54,444 bases of DNA, taken from Rubripirellula obstinata. GTDB lineage: Bacteria; Planctomycetota; Planctomycetia; Pirellulales; Pirellulaceae. Made by a program: the position numbers and the translations under genes. Each line of letters starts with the position of its first letter. Position 1 is the stretch's first letter. Location of the stretch: the NCBI RefSeq assembly GCF_001642955.1, contig NZ_LWSK01000028.1:1-54444 (forward strand), read 5' to 3'. Below the pieces are notes generated by a model. The model had not been told where the DNA came from. It made no database searches and saw nothing but the letters and a program-made list of their open reading frames with translations. Below are positions 33,827 to 42,755 of the stretch, in pieces.

Positions 33827-36724
33827 TTGCGGCAGCTCTCTTCTTCTCTTCGTACTTTTCAATCTGCTAGGCGGTATCCATTGCGTATTCCTTCAAGAAA
33901 GCGTTCACGCCAAGGTTCCAAGAGAAAACGTCTCCACCGAGGGCTTAACCGTGTTTCCCGCATGGAATCGCTTGAACCGCGGCTGCCGCTTTCAGCGAGT
34001 TCGATTGGCGGAAAACCTTTTGTCGATGTCGGCCCATCGGACAACGTTGCCTGGGATCAACCTCGTGTGACGGTTCAGTTCTTGACGGGCGATCTTGACC
34101 CAACTCAAGAACCCAATTCGACCAACATTGTGGGCCCCAACACGGTCAATCTATGGTTGTTGGACACCGGGGCCAATACGACGCTGGCGTTTCAAACTGC
34201 CGTTGAGGATATGGAGAATGCTGAGCCTGTATACGAAACAGACGGTAAGTTTTTTGAAATCGGTGTGGGTGGTTTTCAGGAATTCGATATCAGCGAATCT
34301 TACACGTTCGACTTTGCTGGAACGAAGACCAATGAGCGACTTCGTTTGACCGATGCGAGAATCATCAGCGATCCGACGCGCGACGTTAGCATTGCCGGCC
34401 CTTACGGCATCGCGGGAATGCCGCTGATGACTGAGCGAGTGACCACGCTGGACTTCACGCCCTGGTTGGACCTCAGCGATTTTAACTTCCTGATGGAAAC
34501 TGACTTTACCGACACGTTGCCCGATCCCTGGCAACCCGCCAATGATCCGACGGGTGAGAACGCGGCAGTGCGTTACACCGTCAGCGTTGACAATCGTATC
34601 TCTTTTGATCCTCAAGACGGTTTGGACCGAGCAGGAAATCCCGAACTTGACGCGCCGATGTGGGCTGACGTTCCCTTCCTAACCGGCGAATTGAAGAACA
34701 ATGATCTGGTGACGTCGGGCAATTTGTTGTTTGACACGGGTGCGCAAGTCAGCATCTTGAGTTCACGAATGGCGTTTGATTTGGGTTTGGATTCCAATCA
34801 AGACGGCGAGCTTAACGAACTAGACGCCGCATTCGCGCGCAATGAACAGGTAACCGGTGTTGGCGGATTGACCAACACGCCGGTCTTCTTAATCGATGAA
34901 GTTCACATCCCGACCGACCAAGGGCCCGACCTTGTTTGGACAGACTTGCAGTGGTTGATTCTGGATATCTACGAAGGAATTGACGGTGTGTTCGGGTTCG
35001 ACAACATGACCAGCGGTTGGATCGAAAACTTTGGCGTGCCGGGTAACGCGGGTTACTTGCTTCAATCGCACTTGGATTTCCGAGGCTACGAAACAACGGG
35101 ACAAGGAAAGGTCCATTTCGATCTCAATCCGGCGTTCTTGACCGAAGTTGATCCTGTCGGTTTCGGTGCGACGGTCATCGAGAGTGCAGGCAGCACGATC
35201 GTCGGCGAAATTGTCGGGCATGATGATACCTATGAAATCTCGCTCAATACTCAACCGACCGCTGACGTCACGGTGACGTTTGAAGGCAACAATGGACAGG
35301 TCGCTGCATTTGATAGTGCAAACCCAGCAAATCAATTCATCACCTTCACGACCAGCAACTGGGACCAAACGCAAACAGTACGCGTCAGAGGTTTAGATGA
35401 TTCTGCAGTAGAGAATTACCGACGTGCGTTTATTCGTAACTTAAGCAGCAGTGCGGACCCCAATTACGATGGCGTGGGCATGCCAAGAGTTTCAGTAGGC
35501 GTGATCGATAACGATCTTCCTGGTGTCATGATTCTTCCGACCGGGGGCGAGACGGTCGTCAGCGAAGATGGCGCAGCCGACTATTACGATATTGTCTTGA
35601 CCCATCCGCCAACTCAGATTGTTTCGATTGATCTAAATCATACTTCTGGGCAGATTGTTGCTGAAAACAACGTTACCGGAACATCGTCTCTTATTTTTAC
35701 GGCGAGCAATTGGAACGTGCCGCAGCGAGTCAAAGTGACCGCCGTTGATGATTCGCTTTCGGAGGGAAACCACAGCGCGTTTATCTCACATAGCGTGGTC
35801 ACCGAAGACACTGAGTTTCAAGCCAACGCATTCGTGTTGCAAGAAAAAGTTGAGATCCTGGACAACGAAGTAGCTCAAGGCACGACAATCGCAGTTGATG
35901 ACTTCTTTGACACCGTTGAAGACACCCCTTTGGTCGTTACAACACCGGGGCTGCTTGGCAATGACGTGATGCAATCGATGGGCCCCATTTCAGTTGACAT
36001 TTCGCCCGGATTTGCACCAACGCCTAGCCATGGAACGGTCACAAACCTGGGTTCCGATGGAACGTTCACGTACACCCCTGATGACGATTTCCATGGAACC
36101 GACACCTTTACTTATCGCGTTATCGGTGGCGATGGTTCATGGGATGTTGCAACGGTTCGGATTCAAGTTGCTGAGCAGTTGGAACTTGAATCGGTGCAGT
36201 TCGGTAACACTCCCGCGGGCGCAACGCCACCGGCCAGCCAATCCGTCATCGAAAAAGTTCAAATAGAACTCGATGGCGTCGCAACGATCAGCCAAGGTGC
36301 CATTGAGGTGGAACGAATCGAAGGCGAAGTAGTCACGCTAATCCCTGTCAACATGACCTCATCTATGAATACTGCAGGAAAGACGGTGGTGGAACTTGGT
36401 TTCACGGTAGGTTCGTCTGAATTCGTCAACGAATATGGTTCGCTGAAAGACGGCGCTTACCGCCTTCGGATTCGTGGCGACATGATCTTTAGCGAGGATG
36501 GATCAGCGATGGGAACCGAGATGGAAATCGTTGACGGTTTCTATGCTAAGTATGGCGACTACGATGCCAGCGGCGACGTCGGGCTGACTGACTTTGCAAG
36601 GTTCCGATCGACGTTCGGTAAAAGCGACGGCGACGCGGACTATGCCGACGAAGTGGACTACGATCGAAACGGCAGCGTCGGCTTGTCCGACTTCGCGGCA
36701 TTCCGCCGTGCTTTTGGAAACTAG
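33827..36724 (+). CDS. LEPR-XLL exoprotein: aspartyl-protease-like, repeat domains, dockerin-like end
   Basis: The 965-residue frame begins at TTG; a later TTG at 33881 is possible. The Arg/Lys-rich leader ends in MESLEPRLPLSA, the planctomycete LEPR-XLL export motif. Two DTGA motifs (LWLLDTGANTTL, about residue 111, and LLFDTGAQVSIL, about 303) are some 190 residues apart, the spacing of the two catalytic lobes of pepsin. Two similar beta domains of about 115 residues follow (about 440-670), then a cadherin-like domain (FFDTVEDTPL...GTFTYTPDDDFHGTDTFTY). The end has two dockerin-like calcium motifs, YDASGDVGLTDF and YDRNGSVGLSDF. It is likely secreted or surface-bound. Confidence 0.8.
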   Translation: MRQLSSSLRTFQSARRYPLRIPSRKRSRQGSKRKRLHRGLNRVSRMESLEPRLPLSASSIGGKPFVDVGPSDNVAWDQPRVTVQFLTGDLDPTQEPNSTNIVGPNTVNLWLLDTGANTTLAFQTAVEDMENAEPVYETDGKFFEIGVGGFQEFDISESYTFDFAGTKTNERLRLTDARIISDPTRDVSIAGPYGIAGMPLMTERVTTLDFTPWLDLSDFNFLMETDFTDTLPDPWQPANDPTGENAAVRYTVSVDNRISFDPQDGLDRAGNPELDAPMWADVPFLTGELKNNDLVTSGNLLFDTGAQVSILSSRMAFDLGLDSNQDGELNELDAAFARNEQVTGVGGLTNTPVFLIDEVHIPTDQGPDLVWTDLQWLILDIYEGIDGVFGFDNMTSGWIENFGVPGNAGYLLQSHLDFRGYETTGQGKVHFDLNPAFLTEVDPVGFGATVIESAGSTIVGEIVGHDDTYEISLNTQPTADVTVTFEGNNGQVAAFDSANPANQFITFTTSNWDQTQTVRVRGLDDSAVENYRRAFIRNLSSSADPNYDGVGMPRVSVGVIDNDLPGVMILPTGGETVVSEDGAADYYDIVLTHPPTQIVSIDLNHTSGQIVAENNVTGTSSLIFTASNWNVPQRVKVTAVDDSLSEGNHSAFISHSVVTEDTEFQANAFVLQEKVEILDNEVAQGTTIAVDDFFDTVEDTPLVVTTPGLLGNDVMQSMGPISVDISPGFAPTPSHGTVTNLGSDGTFTYTPDDDFHGTDTFTYRVIGGDGSWDVATVRIQVAEQLELESVQFGNTPAGATPPASQSVIEKVQIELDGVATISQGAIEVERIEGEVVTLIPVNMTSSMNTAGKTVVELGFTVGSSEFVNEYGSLKDGAYRLRIRGDMIFSEDGSAMGTEMEIVDGFYAKYGDYDASGDVGLTDFARFRSTFGKSDGDADYADEVDYDRNGSVGLSDFAAFRRAFGN

Positions 36725-37052
36725 CTCTTGTAGGACCGAACAAGCTTAACGCAGTTCCGGCAATGGCAATGAACATCGCTGGATTGCCGGAACTGCGCCG
36801 AAGCGGCTTGTTCCGGCCTACCTACTGGCTGCTACCTGCTGGCGATCAGCGTGACGTTTTGTTTTGCGTCTGGTAATCCGTACCGGTTACGTCTTCTTTG
36901 CCGATACTTGGGTTTGGTAGTGTAATTCCGAACATTGGCCCTCCCGACCCCTACCTCCGGTTACTTCGGAACTTGCGGCTTATCAGGCCCCACCCAATCG
37001 ACCGATTCCTCTGGTACGACACTGTCCGATTGGCTGTTTGCCTGAGCGTTCT
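36725..37052. other. Gene-free stretch upstream of secretin gene
   Basis: The first hundred bases are the palindromic repeat at 36730-36821. The rest, with TACCGGTTACG and CTACCTCCGGTTACTTCGG, shows no clear promoter or other feature. Confidence 0.4.
36730..36821. repeat. GTAGGCCGGAACAAGC palindrome, copy 3
   Basis: It starts GTAGGACCGAACAAGC, with two changes from the consensus, and ends GCTTGTTCCGGCCTAC. Inner arms CGCAGTTCCGGCAAT and ATTGCCGGAACTGCG are perfect complements. It begins six bases after the stop of the exoprotein gene. Confidence 0.85.
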
Positions 37053-39356
37053 ATGAAGACTGAACTTATTGAACAACATGATCTTGCGACGGGCTCATCT
37101 AATCGGCCCGGCCATCAGCAATTCACTGATCACCAACACTTGTTTGCCGTGGTCTGGATTGCGATTGCTTGGATTGTTGGGTCGCTGGTCTTTGAAGTGA
37201 CCGCCGATGGGGCTGAACCAGACTTGGTGAATTCAACGATCGTTGTTCCATCAATGATGGACCAGTGGCAACAACAAGAAACGGAATTTGCAATCGCCTA
37301 CGCTGGCATCGAAGAATTTGATCGCATTCAACGCGAAAGTGAACTGCGTCCAGCTTTCCAAGCTGTCATCGCAACTGCAAAAAAAGAAACCGTATCGAAA
37401 CGGCGAACTGTCGCGACGCGCCAGGAAATTGCCAAAAAGATATCGCAACACAATCCAGTCACAACCGATTCGGTCGCAACCGATTCAGTCACCAAGAATC
37501 CCGTGACCGTGATTCCAGCAACGATCGCAAAGCCAAACGATCAAAACCAAATTGTCGATGCAGGTGTTCCCGCGGCCGAATCTGCTGAGATCGAATACGA
37601 TGAACTCCCCCAGTTGGTCCAGCAAGTCGTTCACAGTTTTCAAGAATGGATGTCTCCGGTACACGTCGATGTCCCATCCAACAACACCTCCGCGACTCGG
37701 CCGATCAAAACCAAGGAGAACGCAGTAGCCGCGTTCAAGGCGACTCCTAAGGTTCAGTCGAACGATCAACTTGAAACCGTCACCGTCGCCGACGCCCACA
37801 TCATTCGCGCCGCCGCAAAACCGGTCATCGTTCCTCAGCAAGACGAACCAACCGACAGTCCAACCATCAATGCTCCGGTCATCGCCACCAACATCCGCAC
37901 CACGGTTGCCAGCGTAGAAGAAACCACACCGGCCGCATCTACTGAAGAGAAACAGCCCAACGGAAATTCTCCGGTTGAACACGTTGCTGCAAAATGGCCC
38001 ATCGACGCTGGCGAACTGCTCGCTGGCAATCTAATGGGCACAGCGAAACCGGAAAACAACGGCGTTTCGCTAAACGTCGACAAAGCCGACGTGCGAGGCG
38101 TGATCGAAATGCTGGCTCGCGGTTACGGGATGAACATTCTGGTTGCACCCGAAGTCAAAGGCACCGTGACGGCCAACGTCGAAGGTTTGTCACCCGAGCA
38201 AACGCTCGATGGCATTGTGAAAATGTGCAACTTGAACCTGCAACGCGAAGGCACATTGATCTACGTTTACCCAGACACCAAGTTGCCATCCGACGCACGC
38301 GAATTGCGAGTGTTTGAACTCGATTTCGCTCGAGCAGAAATCCTTGAACCCACGGTTCAAGGATTGTTGTCGCCCGTCGGAAGCGCGTTCATCACCAAAG
38401 TCGACGCGAACGACAATCTACGATCACAGGAAACGATCGTTGTCCTGGATATTCCCACCGCAATCTTGCAAGTACAAAAATACATCTTCCAAGCAGATCG
38501 CGCACCGCGGCAAGTGATGATCGAAGCAAACATCTTGGAAGTCACCTTGGATGACAACTTAAGACACGGCGTGGACTTTGGATCGATCCTGGGCGGTGAC
38601 TTTTCGATCGGCGCTGGTGACATTTCAACGCCACCCGTGATCAATGAAACCAATCCGTTATTCTTCGCTCGCGTTAGCGGATCAAAAATTGACGCGTTGA
38701 TTGATTTCCTGGAAACCACCAACGATTCCAAAACGCTGGCATCACCACGCGTCCAAGTGATCAATGGTCAAAACGCACGGATCCAGGTTGGCGAGCAGAC
38801 CGGTTACACCGTCGCCACCGCCACACAGGCTGCGGTTGTCGAATCGGTCGAGTTTCTTGACACGGGTGTCGTTCTTGAGGTTACTCCGACGATCAGCCGC
38901 GACAATCGAATTTTGCTGTTTGTCAAACCCGAAGTAAGCGATCCAGATTTTAGCGGCGAAACGGGAAGCGTTCCCGGAAAGAGCACTCGCGAGGTCGAAA
39001 CATCGGTGCTGTTGGACAATCATCAAGGGTTGGTGATCGGTGGTCTGATTCGCGAAGAAGACACAACACTGATTCAAAAACTTCCTTGGCTTGGTGACAT
39101 CAAGTACGCGGGCAAACTGTTCCAACGACGACGCGTCACTCGCGAACGCACCGAGATTATTGTTGCTCTAACGTGCCACATTGCCGAAGATTGTATTGTT
39201 GACGAAAGATCCGAAATCGAACTGCAACGAACCAGCGAACCGCTTTACCATGGCGCATTGCAGCGTAACTGCCGGCCCTGGGAAGCGCGTCTGCCAGATT
39301 CGGTTGGCACCGCGCCTCACCTGGATGTGAACAAAATCAATCGACGACTGCCATAG
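37053..39356 (+). CDS. Type II/IV-type secretin (GspD/PilQ family)
   Basis: ATG 37053 (MKTELIEQHD) gives about 767 residues. A hydrophobic segment (LFAVVWIAIAWIVGSLVF) lies near residue 40 and acts as signal or anchor. A low-complexity Thr/Pro/Val/Lys spacer follows to about residue 320. Then come an N-type domain (NVDKADVRGVIEMLARGYGMNILVAPEVKG), an AMIN/N3-like domain, and the secretin pore: SPRVQVINGQNARIQVGEQTGY, VVLEVTPTISRDNRILLFVKPEVS, GLVIGGLIREEDT, PWLGDIKYAGKLFQRRRVTRERTEIIVALTCHI. An extra 60-residue tail follows. No other secretion gene is adjacent. Confidence 0.9.
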   Translation: MKTELIEQHDLATGSSNRPGHQQFTDHQHLFAVVWIAIAWIVGSLVFEVTADGAEPDLVNSTIVVPSMMDQWQQQETEFAIAYAGIEEFDRIQRESELRPAFQAVIATAKKETVSKRRTVATRQEIAKKISQHNPVTTDSVATDSVTKNPVTVIPATIAKPNDQNQIVDAGVPAAESAEIEYDELPQLVQQVVHSFQEWMSPVHVDVPSNNTSATRPIKTKENAVAAFKATPKVQSNDQLETVTVADAHIIRAAAKPVIVPQQDEPTDSPTINAPVIATNIRTTVASVEETTPAASTEEKQPNGNSPVEHVAAKWPIDAGELLAGNLMGTAKPENNGVSLNVDKADVRGVIEMLARGYGMNILVAPEVKGTVTANVEGLSPEQTLDGIVKMCNLNLQREGTLIYVYPDTKLPSDARELRVFELDFARAEILEPTVQGLLSPVGSAFITKVDANDNLRSQETIVVLDIPTAILQVQKYIFQADRAPRQVMIEANILEVTLDDNLRHGVDFGSILGGDFSIGAGDISTPPVINETNPLFFARVSGSKIDALIDFLETTNDSKTLASPRVQVINGQNARIQVGEQTGYTVATATQAAVVESVEFLDTGVVLEVTPTISRDNRILLFVKPEVSDPDFSGETGSVPGKSTREVETSVLLDNHQGLVIGGLIREEDTTLIQKLPWLGDIKYAGKLFQRRRVTRERTEIIVALTCHIAEDCIVDERSEIELQRTSEPLYHGALQRNCRPWEARLPDSVGTAPHLDVNKINRRLP

Positions 39357-39447
39357 CAGTCCATCGTCTACTGTAAACGCCTTTTTCCTCCGCGGTTTTG
39401 ACAAAACCTCGGTGGAAAGCGGCGGAGAACAGTCTGCAAAACCCAGC

Positions 39448-40263
39448 CTAAATCGTCGCGTTTAATCGCAGCCCGTCGTAAGCCAATTCGACACCGTCGG
39501 GCAGGTCGGCCATGGTTTCGGCGTAACCCAGATTGTGCCCGCAATGAGTCAACAGCGTCTTCTCCGCGCCCACTTTGCGGCCCAGCTCGATCGCTTCTTC
39601 GACGTTGAAATGAGTCGGATGGGTTTCATGCCTTAGCGCTCCGAGCACAAGCGTTTTGACTCCTTGCAGTTTAGCGAGCGATGAATCTGGTACCTCGTTC
39701 GTGTCGGTGCAATACGCGAAATCTCCGATCCGGAATCCTAGCACCTCAAAGTGCGGACCATGTTTTAAACGGATCGGAGTGACGGTGGTGCCAAGCACCT
39801 CGAAATCATTCTCACAATCGATGGAGTGAAACACGAGCTGCGGTGTTGCTCCTGGGTGAGTTGGCTTGCGATTCATGAATGCGTAGTCAAAGGAATGCCG
39901 AATTCGTTCTTCAACTTTGGCTTCGCAAAACAGCGGCACCGGAGCACCGAGACGAAACGGGAATAGCCGCACATCGTCCAAGCCAAAAATGTGGTCCGCG
40001 TGTTCGTGAGTGAACAAGATCGAATGGACCAGCGGAATTTTCTCGCGCAGCAACTGCATTCGCAAGTCGGGCGGCGTGTCAATCAAGAGCGTTCCGCCCT
40101 CGGATTTGTCGGTCGCAGGTATCTCAACCACGATCGAACATCGCGTTCGGTTGTCGCGTGCATCATCACTTTGACAGACGGGACATTCACAACCGATCAC
40201 CGGAACCCCGACGCTGGTCCCGGTTCCTAGAAAGATTACTTCAGCAGTTTGAGTCGTTAGCAT
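39448..40263 (-). CDS. PhnP-like MBL-fold hydrolase
   Basis: From the Met at 40263 (MLTTQTAEVIFLGTGTSVG) the protein has about 271 residues. FLGTGTSVGVPVIGCECPVCQSDD is the PhnP-type start with a possible structural zinc site. LLIDTPPDLRMQLL, FTHEHADHIFGLDD with the HxHxDH metal motif, YCTDTNEVPD and LTHCGHNLG supply the two-metal centre. PhnP cleaves ribosyl 1,2-cyclic phosphate, but homologues are widespread without phosphonate genes, and none is present here. It could equally act on other cyclic phosphodiesters. Confidence 0.85.
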   Translation of the reverse strand: MLTTQTAEVIFLGTGTSVGVPVIGCECPVCQSDDARDNRTRCSIVVEIPATDKSEGGTLLIDTPPDLRMQLLREKIPLVHSILFTHEHADHIFGLDDVRLFPFRLGAPVPLFCEAKVEERIRHSFDYAFMNRKPTHPGATPQLVFHSIDCENDFEVLGTTVTPIRLKHGPHFEVLGFRIGDFAYCTDTNEVPDSSLAKLQGVKTLVLGALRHETHPTHFNVEEAIELGRKVGAEKTLLTHCGHNLGYAETMADLPDGVELAYDGLRLNATI

Positions 40264-40304
40264 GCCGCAAACTATAGCAACCACGAACTTGATTCTGTAG
40301 GCCG

Positions 40305-40376
40305 CGTGGAGTCCCCCGCCGTGAAGAGATTTTATCCGGCAAAAAACCATTGTTTCGTTTAGCCGCGTTGGGCATC
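40305..40376. repeat. Partial dispersed repeat cut by the insertion sequence
   Basis: CGCCGTGAAGAG, then an AAAAAAC stretch and CGTTTAGCCGCGTTGGGCATCGCC, match the region 47664-47728 in the same order. The match stops where the terminal inverted repeat of the insertion sequence begins. Confidence 0.6.
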
Positions 40377-40394
40377 GCCTGGGCTGCGCAACTG
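40377..40394. repeat. Left terminal inverted repeat of the IS
   Basis: GCCTGGGCTGCGCAACTG; exact complement at 42081-42098. It lies 24 bp beyond the transposase stop. Confidence 0.88.
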
Positions 40395-40417
40395 GGATCT
40401 GATGGGGCTTTTGTTAT

Positions 40418-41659
40418 TTAGGCCGGATCGCTTCCTATCGAACGTGGCAGGACTTGGCGGCGGAAAGCGGTCAGGGTCGTTCCAAGTTGCTTGTCGACCC
40501 AAGTGGACAGTTTTTTGGTCGTGACATTGCGGAAGCTCTCTCGAATCGTCGCTTCGTCGCGTGAGGCAACCGTGGCAGCCATCGAGAGGACATTCCGTGT
40601 GAAACCCTCACGGCAATGCTGACCGCCAAGCTGCTTCCCCTTCCCAATCAACGATTCGAGAATCTCGCTGCTCGCCGGCAGGGAAACTCCCGGGGGAAGC
40701 TTGGCGATGTTCGATCGCATCGCTTCGACGACTTCATCACGAAAACGCTTTGTCTGATCGTCGATTGCCTCGTTTGCCAGACGCCCAGCTAAACGCTCCG
40801 CTCCACCGGCGGCAAAGCCTTCACGACGAGCATGGTCCAGCGTCGTGTTGACCATCGACATCAATCGGCTCCAACGAGCAATCGACTGACGATACTCAAG
40901 CAGCCAACCGAACTTCTCGTCCAAGCGTCCCAGTCGCTGAGCATTCGGACGCTGCTCGGCAGGCTGATCCAACAAAGCCAACATCCGCTCACTCCAGCCC
41001 AGAAGCGTTTGCAGATTCATGTAGCGTGCTTTGACTTTCAGCTTCGGTGGCAGCAGCGAGCCCAATTCGGTCTGCTTGGCTTTGGGCTGAGTGGTGCCGC
41101 AGTGAGCGAGAAACGATTTCCAATTCGGGTCTTTTTCGAGCACGTGCTTCAGCGCCGTCGCCGCTCGATGCGACATGTCGGTCAAGCCGATCGCGTTGGG
41201 CTTCTCGGGCAACGAGTTTTGCTCAAGCAGCGCGATTCCCCCAGTCAAATCGGAACCTTGATCCGAAACGATTCCCACCACGCCCCCGACCAATGCTCTG
41301 GCGCGAGCGAGTTGCTCGGCAACGACGGTGCCATTGGACGTGTCGACGACCTCGATCAAGATCATCGACAAGTCACTCAGCCGGATCGGTCGCGCGAGTG
41401 CCTTCCAGTGCGACAATCGAATTCCCACGATCACCAGACATTTTTGGTTGCCCAGTTGAATGGTGTGATCAATCAGCAGCACCCAGTCGTCGGCTTGCTC
41501 CTTGGGGCGAGTCAGTTCATGCAGCCCGATTCGCAGAACCCAATTTTGAACCGTGTTGGCCACGGGTGCTTGGCAGAGCGATGGACAAACTCGCTGAAGC
41601 GTGGTGAGGATTTTCGGGCAGGCCCGGTAGCTGACGACCGCATCGAACACCCAGTTCAA
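40418..41659 (-). CDS. DDE transposase, catalytic part (downstream frame)
   Basis: The listed 413 residues begin at TTG, but the same frame stays open upstream to about 41764 (KDQTEPPEPPPSPAAEHLLP), with no ATG or GTG in between. Catalytic candidates are Asp in LLIDHTIQLG, Asp in GIVSDQGSDLTGG and Glu in FGWLLEYRQSIARW. WVLRIGLHELTR and the LID-H-T pattern remind me of a planctomycete transposase group. Because the coiled-coil frame at 41751-41990 ends inside the open upstream part of this frame, a fused product by +1 (or -2) ribosomal frameshifting near the AATTAAAAAG run, or a past one-base mutation, would explain the layout. An independent start is the alternative. Confidence 0.8.
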   Translation of the reverse strand: MNWVFDAVVSYRACPKILTTLQRVCPSLCQAPVANTVQNWVLRIGLHELTRPKEQADDWVLLIDHTIQLGNQKCLVIVGIRLSHWKALARPIRLSDLSMILIEVVDTSNGTVVAEQLARARALVGGVVGIVSDQGSDLTGGIALLEQNSLPEKPNAIGLTDMSHRAATALKHVLEKDPNWKSFLAHCGTTQPKAKQTELGSLLPPKLKVKARYMNLQTLLGWSERMLALLDQPAEQRPNAQRLGRLDEKFGWLLEYRQSIARWSRLMSMVNTTLDHARREGFAAGGAERLAGRLANEAIDDQTKRFRDEVVEAMRSNIAKLPPGVSLPASSEILESLIGKGKQLGGQHCREGFTRNVLSMAATVASRDEATIRESFRNVTTKKLSTWVDKQLGTTLTAFRRQVLPRSIGSDPA

Positions 41660-41750
41660 GGTTAGTTCGATGATGCTGACGGAAAATCGGTGGCGCGGCA
41701 GTGCCGGAAGAAGGTGCTCCGCAGCGGGACTCGGTGGTGGTTCTGGTGGT

Positions 41751-41990
41751 TCAGTCTGATCTTTTTAATTCTTCGAGTTGCTGTTGGAGTCGGGTGACCT
41801 CTTGGCGTAGTTGCCGTGCCTCGTCTCGCCATCTCTTTCGGCTATCGCGAGCGTTGGCGAGGTTCTGCTTGGTCGCTTTGAGCGACTGCTTGACGTCGAT
41901 GCATTTGGCTTTCCATTTCTGGCGGCCAACACGAGCACAGTGAAGCAACTTGTACTGAGGCGACTTAAACTCAATTTCTTTGGCTGGCAT
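41751..41990 (-). CDS. IS-encoded coiled-coil protein (upstream frame)
   Basis: From ATG at 41990 it has 79 residues: MPAKEIEFKSPQYKLLHCAR, then a Lys/Arg/Gln/Leu coiled coil ending QQQLEELKRSD. A good Shine-Dalgarno AAGGAGGT lies seven bases before this ATG, so the earlier TTG at 42047 is unlikely. The coiled coil would be the N-terminal dimerisation or DNA-binding arm of the transposase. Its stop lies inside the open part of the transposase frame. Confidence 0.7.
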   Translation of the reverse strand: MPAKEIEFKSPQYKLLHCARVGRQKWKAKCIDVKQSLKATKQNLANARDSRKRWRDEARQLRQEVTRLQQQLEELKRSD

Positions 41991-41997
41991 GACGGGC

Positions 41998-42005
41998 ACC
42001 TCCTT
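41998..42005 (-). promoter_or_regulatory. Strong ribosome-binding site of the IS first frame
   Basis: AAGGAGGT on the minus strand, seven bases from the ATG at 41990. Such a clear Shine-Dalgarno is rare in this window and decides the start. Confidence 0.75.
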
Positions 42006-42080
42006 GATCGGGAAAAAGTGCAAATAACAGAACCAATCTCGCCACAATCACCAATACCAATTTCAACCCAATCAGGCACT

Positions 42081-42098
42081 CAGTTGCGCAGCCCAGGC
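42081..42098. repeat. Right terminal inverted repeat of the IS
   Basis: CAGTTGCGCAGCCCAGGC, the exact reverse complement of 40377-40394. Confidence 0.88.
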
Positions 42099-42186
42099 CC
42101 TGGCTACCCTGCCTGCTCCGCCATCCCAAAAGTGTCAGGAGAATTGTCTGGAAAATGGGCGTCTGTAGTAATCGCGAGCAGTCATC

Positions 42187-42252
42187 GGGTGACACTCATT
42201 GGGTGACACTCATTGGGTGACACTCATTGGGTGACACTCATTGAGTGACACT
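42187..42252. repeat. Tandem 14-bp repeat, about 4.7 units
   Basis: GGGTGACACTCATT occurs four times without interruption, then GAGTGACACT. It lies between the insertion sequence and the tmRNA terminator. Such a run could slip in replication and be variable between strains. Confidence 0.9.
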
Positions 42253-42282
42253 GGGAAGCACAACCGGCGAGCGGATAGGCAC

Positions 42283-42310
42283 AAAAAAACGCCGCGAGAA
42301 GCGGCGTTTC
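42283..42310 (-). terminator. Intrinsic terminator of tmRNA
   Basis: On the minus strand ACGCCGC, a five-base loop and GCGGCGT are followed by seven T (42283-42289). It lies about 50 bp downstream of the tmRNA 3' end. Confidence 0.9.
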
Positions 42311-42360
42311 TGACACCGCTTGTCACCGCCCGTTAGCGGGCGGCAGCAAGCGGCGATTGA

Positions 42361-42755
<395 letters not shown>

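Larger units (their letters stand above)
40377..42098. mobile_element. Insertion sequence, 1722 bp, with 18-bp terminal inverted repeats
   Basis: The left end GCCTGGGCTGCGCAACTG (40377-40394) has its exact reverse complement CAGTTGCGCAGCCCAGGC at 42081-42098. Similarity continues a further dozen bases inward (TGATGGGG against TGATTGGG). The element holds two leftward frames that together make one transposase. No target-site duplication is obvious at the outer ends. I cannot assign a named IS family from memory. Confidence 0.88.

Noticed and set aside
39388-39416. Intrinsic terminator after the secretin gene
   Set aside because: CCTCCGCGGTTTTG and CAAAACCTCGGTGG pair with two mismatches, but the loop is too small and no T tract follows on either strand.
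40832-41665. 277-codon frame on the plus strand
   Set aside because: It is a shadow of the transposase and has no recognisable motif.
41660-41760. -1 frameshift joining the two IS frames
   Set aside because: The -1 frame after the A-rich run meets a stop (AAC TAA) before reaching the DDE frame; only +1 or -2 joins them.
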